DNA of 64,000 bases from Paraherbaspirillum soli (GTDB lineage: Bacteria; Pseudomonadota; Gammaproteobacteria; Burkholderiales; Burkholderiaceae_D). The stretch spans positions 496,001-560,000 of the forward strand of contig NZ_JBHSMT010000013.1 of NCBI RefSeq assembly GCF_042654985.1, in the 5' to 3' direction. The notes beneath the pieces are model-generated. The model was not told the origin of the DNA, made no database searches, and worked only from the letters and a program-made list of their open reading frames with translations. Positions 60,511 through 64,000 of the stretch are shown here, piece by piece (within the stretch, counting starts at the first letter, position 1; each line of letters begins with the position of its first letter). Made by a program: the position numbers and the translations under genes.

Positions 60511-60601
60511 CAACTGACTAAACAAAAACGGCTAAATTGCAAAGAGTCGTTGCAAGGTAGGCATTGGGATCGCATCACCATACCCACCTTATTTACAATA
60601 A

Positions 60602-61090
60602 TTAACGGTACGCAGCATCCGCCGCACGCGCCGCCGCAATCTCAGGCTCGTAGCGGTCACCAACTGCCAGCAACATTTCCTTGGTGTAGTACAGGTCGCC
60701 GCGCTTTTCGCCGTGGTATTCCAGGATATGGGTCTCGACGATCGAGTCGACCGGGCAGGATTCTTCGCAGAACCCGCAGAAAATGCACTTGGTCAGGTCG
60801 ATGTCGTAGCGTGTGGTACGACGGGAACCGTCGGCACGCTGTTCCGATTCGATCGTGATTGCCATCGCCGGGCAAACCGCTTCGCACAATTTACAGGCGA
60901 TGCAGCGTTCTTCGCCGTTCGGATAGCGACGCAGCGCATGCAAACCGCGAAAGCGCGGCGACATCGGCGTCTTCTCTTCCGGATACAGCACCGTAATCTT
61001 GCGTGCAAACAGGTAGCGGCCGGTCAGCCGCAAACCCTTGAGCAACTCCAGCAGCATCAAGCTACCGAAAAAATCCTTGATCGCGTTCAT
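60602..61090 (-). CDS. nuoI: NADH-quinone oxidoreductase subunit I
   Basis: 162 residues. Two ferredoxin-type motifs, CIACKLCEAVCPAMAI and CIFCGFCEESCPVDSI, bind clusters N6a and N6b that pass electrons to NuoB. The N-terminus is amphipathic and docks on NuoH. It lies 17 bp after nuoH. Confidence 0.98.
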   Translation of the reverse strand: MNAIKDFFGSLMLLELLKGLRLTGRYLFARKITVLYPEEKTPMSPRFRGLHALRRYPNGEERCIACKLCEAVCPAMAITIESEQRADGSRRTTRYDIDLTKCIFCGFCEESCPVDSIVETHILEYHGEKRGDLYYTKEMLLAVGDRYEPEIAAARAADAAYR

Positions 61091-61107
61091 TTACACTAAC
61101 CTTCCCA

Positions 61108-62178
61108 TTACTTCCAGATATTCCATGGACTTTGGATCCATGCAGCGACGATCACCAGGTAGGCGAGCACCAGCGGGATAAATACTTTCCAGCCCAGACG
61201 CATGATCTGGTCGTAGCGATAACGTGGGAACGATGCACGCACCCAGATGAATATCGAGACCATGAAGAACGTCTTGGCGCCGAGCCAGATCCAGCCCGGG
61301 ACCCAGTCCAGGAAGGACACCGGCGAGGCCCAGCCACCCAGGAACATCAAGGTTGCCAGGATCGAGATCAAGATCATGTTGGCGTATTCGGCCAGGAAGA
61401 ACATCGCGAACGACATGCCCGAGTATTCGATCATGTGACCGGCCACGATTTCCGACTCGCCTTCAACCACGTCAAATGGATGACGGTTGGTTTCGGCAAT
61501 ACCCGAGATAAAGTAGATGACGAAAATCGGCAGCAGCGACAACCAGTTCCAGGACAGGAATCCCAGGCCGTGGTCATAGAAGTAGCCCTTGCTTTGCCCC
61601 ATCACGATATCGGTCAGGTTCAGGCTGCCGGACACCATCAGCACCACGACCAGCGCGAAGCCCATCGAGATCTCGTAGGAAACCATCTGCGCCGAGGCGC
61701 GCATCGCACCGAGGAATGCATACTTGGAGTTGGAGGCCCAGCCGGCGATGATCACGCCGTAGACTTCCATCGAAGTGATTGCCATCACGAACAACAAGCC
61801 GGCATTCACATTGGCCAGCACCGTTTCCGGACCGAACGGCACCACCGCCCATGCGGCCAGAGCCGGCATGATGGTCATGATAGGTGCGATGAAAAACAGG
61901 ACTTTGTTGGCACGCGCCGGTGTTGTCACTTCTTTCAACAGCAGCTTGAGCGCGTCGGCGATCGGTTGTAACAGCCCGGCCGGACCCACCCGGTTCGGTC
62001 CCAGACGGATATGCATCCAGCCGATCAGCTTGCGTTCCCAGTAGGTCAGGTAGGCCACGCACAGCAGCAGCGGCACCACCACGATGACGATCTTGACGAC
62101 GTTCCAGATCAGCGGCCAGATAGCACCGAAGAAGTCCAGACCAAGCGCATTGATGGTCGCGATGAAATGAGCCATCAT
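61108..62178 (-). CDS. nuoH: NADH-quinone oxidoreductase subunit H
   Basis: 356 residues, about eight spans. KLIGWMHIRLGPNRVGPAGL and ETNRHPFDVVEGESEIVAG are diagnostic of the quinone-site subunit. Its first ATG (62178) overlaps the nuoG stop by 4 bp, so translation is coupled. Confidence 0.98.
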   Translation of the reverse strand: MMAHFIATINALGLDFFGAIWPLIWNVVKIVIVVVPLLLCVAYLTYWERKLIGWMHIRLGPNRVGPAGLLQPIADALKLLLKEVTTPARANKVLFFIAPIMTIMPALAAWAVVPFGPETVLANVNAGLLFVMAITSMEVYGVIIAGWASNSKYAFLGAMRASAQMVSYEISMGFALVVVLMVSGSLNLTDIVMGQSKGYFYDHGLGFLSWNWLSLLPIFVIYFISGIAETNRHPFDVVEGESEIVAGHMIEYSGMSFAMFFLAEYANMILISILATLMFLGGWASPVSFLDWVPGWIWLGAKTFFMVSIFIWVRASFPRYRYDQIMRLGWKVFIPLVLAYLVIVAAWIQSPWNIWK

Positions 62179-64000
62179 GCTTTCTCCACTACGATAGAAC
62201 CAAACATTGCGCCCAGTGCCGCGGTCGACGCATGCGCCGCGGCGACACGCACCACGTTATCCGGCAACTGACGATCAATCGCGGCAAGCAGCTGCGCTGC
62301 GCCCTGCCCTTGCTTGACATTGACGCGGTCGCCGTGGGCGACGCCCAATTTCTCAGCCAGCACTGCCGACAACCAGGCCTGCGGCGCTTGTCCGTCGACA
62401 GTGTCCTGGAGCGACGGCGCGCGACGAACCACGGCGTCGGTAAAGTAAATAGGCACATCGGCAATCCGTTCCAGCGCGCCGTTGGCCACTTGGGATACGT
62501 TTTGCGGTTGCAGATCGGACAGATTATTCAAGCGCGCTTGCAAATTGGCTTCAGCGACATTATCGGTACCCAATACTTCGGCGCGAATCGCTTCCGAAGT
62601 GTCGTAATCGAAGCCAGGCAAGCTCAGCAAATTGCCGAGCACACGCAATACTTTCCATGCCGGACGTGCATCGCCCAGCGGCTTGACAGTGCCGTTGAAG
62701 CTTTGCGCACGACCTTCGCAATTGACGAAAGTACCGGAGGTTTCGGTAAATGGGGCAATCGGCAACAACACGTCGGCATAGTCGCTACCGTGTTTATAGG
62801 CCGACAGCGCCACCACCATCTCGGCTTGATTCAGTGCAGCGCGCGCCTGTTGCGGATCGAAACTATCGAATTCCGGCTCGGCGTTCAGCAATACATAAGC
62901 CTTGCGCGGTTGCGCGAACAGCTGCTGCGCGTTGGCGCCCTTGCCGGCGGTTGGCACCGCGTTCGCAAGGTAGCCGCCGACGGTGTTGCCGGCTTCGGTC
63001 AGGTAGCCGAACTTGGCATCGGTTTGCTGTGCGATCCATTGCGCCAGCGCGTGCAATTGCGACGCTTGCGGATGTTGTGCGGCAGCGTTGCCGAGCAACA
63101 CGGCTTTGGCATCGCCCGACAGCAGGCTGGCGGCGGTTTGCTTGGCAGCCGCCGATGGCACGACCTGTTCGAAACCTGCCGGAGCAGCAACGCTCTTGGC
63201 TTGCGCCACGGCCACAGCTACCTCGCCCAAAGCAGCCAGCCAGGCCGAAGGCGCCGCAATCATCTTGTTAGCAACCGGCATCAGCAAATCGTCGTCGGTC
63301 GCGTGCAGGATGCTCAGCTTGCCGCCGCGCTTGACGCTCAAACGCAGACGTGCCGACAACAGCGGATGATCCTTGCGCAGGAACGAGCCGATGATGAAGG
63401 CACGGTCCAGTTGCGCAAATTCATTGATCGACATGCCAAGCCACGGCGTGACCTTGCCATCCAGTGCAAAGTCCGATTGACGCAGGCGGAAATCGACGTT
63501 CTCGGAGCCCAGGCCGCGCACCACTTTTTGCAGCAGCGACAGTTCTTCCAATGTCGAATACGGCGTACCCAGCGCAGCAATCGCGTCGGCGCCGTGCTCG
63601 TGGCGGATGTTACGCAAACCATGGGCGACGTATTCCAGCGCGGTTTGCCATTCGACTTCCTGCCATTTGCCGTCTTGCTTCAACATCGGCTTGGTCAAGC
63701 GCTCGGCGCTGTTCAAACCTTCGTAGGCGAAACGATCCTTGTCGGACAGCCAGCATTCGTTGACATCGTTATTTTCCAGCGGCAATACGCGCATCACTTT
63801 GCCGGCTTTGACCTGAACCACCAGGTTGGCGCCAAGGCCGTCATGCGGGCTGACCGACTTGCGGCGCGACAGTTCCCAGGTACGGGCGCTGTAACGGAAC
63901 GGCTTCGAGGTCAGTGCGCCGACCGGGCACAGATCGATCATGTTGCCGGACAGTTCGGAGTTGACGGTCTTGCCGACGAAGGTAGTGATCTCGGAATGCT
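62175..64000 (-). CDS. nuoG: NADH-quinone oxidoreductase subunit G, C-terminal part (cut by window end)
   Basis: About 608 residues are visible; the frame stays open past the ATG at 63941 to the window edge, so the true start lies outside. The visible N-terminal part has CPVGALTSKPFRYSARTWEL (a cluster ligand Cys) and a molybdopterin-oxidoreductase-like core follows (residues matching RLSVKRGGKLSILHATDDDL and SGTFVNCEGRAQSFNG). The subunit carries iron-sulfur clusters of the peripheral arm. Confidence 0.96.
   Translation of the reverse strand, partial: HSEITTFVGKTVNSELSGNMIDLCPVGALTSKPFRYSARTWELSRRKSVSPHDGLGANLVVQVKAGKVMRVLPLENNDVNECWLSDKDRFAYEGLNSAERLTKPMLKQDGKWQEVEWQTALEYVAHGLRNIRHEHGADAIAALGTPYSTLEELSLLQKVVRGLGSENVDFRLRQSDFALDGKVTPWLGMSINEFAQLDRAFIIGSFLRKDHPLLSARLRLSVKRGGKLSILHATDDDLLMPVANKMIAAPSAWLAALGEVAVAVAQAKSVAAPAGFEQVVPSAAAKQTAASLLSGDAKAVLLGNAAAQHPQASQLHALAQWIAQQTDAKFGYLTEAGNTVGGYLANAVPTAGKGANAQQLFAQPRKAYVLLNAEPEFDSFDPQQARAALNQAEMVVALSAYKHGSDYADVLLPIAPFTETSGTFVNCEGRAQSFNGTVKPLGDARPAWKVLRVLGNLLSLPGFDYDTSEAIRAEVLGTDNVAEANLQARLNNLSDLQPQNVSQVANGALERIADVPIYFTDAVVRRAPSLQDTVDGQAPQAWLSAVLAEKLGVAHGDRVNVKQGQGAAQLLAAIDRQLPDNVVRVAAAHASTAALGAMFGSIVVEKA

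Overview
The window looks like a chromosomal segment of a Burkholderiales betaproteobacterium, most likely Oxalobacteraceae (Collimonas, Herminiimonas or Janthinobacterium type). I infer this from the gene order (trpS, M50 protease, yciO and dapA-bamC; nuoG-N followed by a DUF2818 gene; mutS with a small exported-protein gene) and from protein style; no search was run. It is mostly ordinary core chromosome. I see no prophage, integrase, intact insertion sequence or CRISPR array.

Layout: (1) 1-2.9 kb: the start of an FAD monooxygenase, an MBL-fold hydrolase, an IclR regulator and a YceI-like lipoprotein, suggesting a small catabolic locus. (2) 3-7.6 kb: an orphan branched-chain-amino-acid-type binding protein, an exported acetolactate decarboxylase, and a three-gene minus-strand cluster with DUF2145. 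This block looks AT-richer by eye and ends in 650 bp of non-coding DNA before tRNA-Ser(CGA). (3) 7.8-21.8 kb: serS, an Lrp-type regulator, metC, ilvD, a flavoprotein, mutS, slyD and a JmjC oxygenase. (4) 22-33 kb: a small Ala/Pro lipoprotein, then a long minus-strand housekeeping series (rnm, htpX, yciO, M50 protease, trpS, methyltransferase, dapA, bamC, yycJ-like) and two lipolytic-fold enzymes. (5) 33.3-41.6 kb: an ethanolamine catabolic cluster without microcompartment genes (aldehyde dehydrogenase, DUF779, permease, eutB, eutC) with a sigma-54 activator and a matching -24/-12 promoter. (6) 42-53.8 kb: a thermolabile-haemolysin-like phospholipase, tRNA-Val(CAC), relA-ridA, a 3-oxoacid CoA-transferase, a PAS-LuxR regulator, a thioesterase, ETF-ubiquinone oxidoreductase, a phosphoesterase and a Nudix hydrolase. 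(7) 53.9-64 kb: DUF2818 and nuoN to nuoG of respiratory complex I, with nuoG cut by the window end.

The most unusual signals are non-coding. A family of four intergenic elements of about 120-155 bp (20465, 22497, 41863, 49161) shares terminal inverted repeats, a conserved CCGTAC/GTACGG hairpin and a long internal stem whose pairing is kept by wobble changes; two subtypes can be seen. A separate 167-bp MITE-like element with nested palindromes lies directly upstream of ilvD. Further palindromic clusters lie at 7059, 13483, 22042, 35522 and 60464. Protein-level points of interest are a predicted iron-sulfur TrpRS, a TLH-like secreted phospholipase, and an MBL protein with an altered metal motif.
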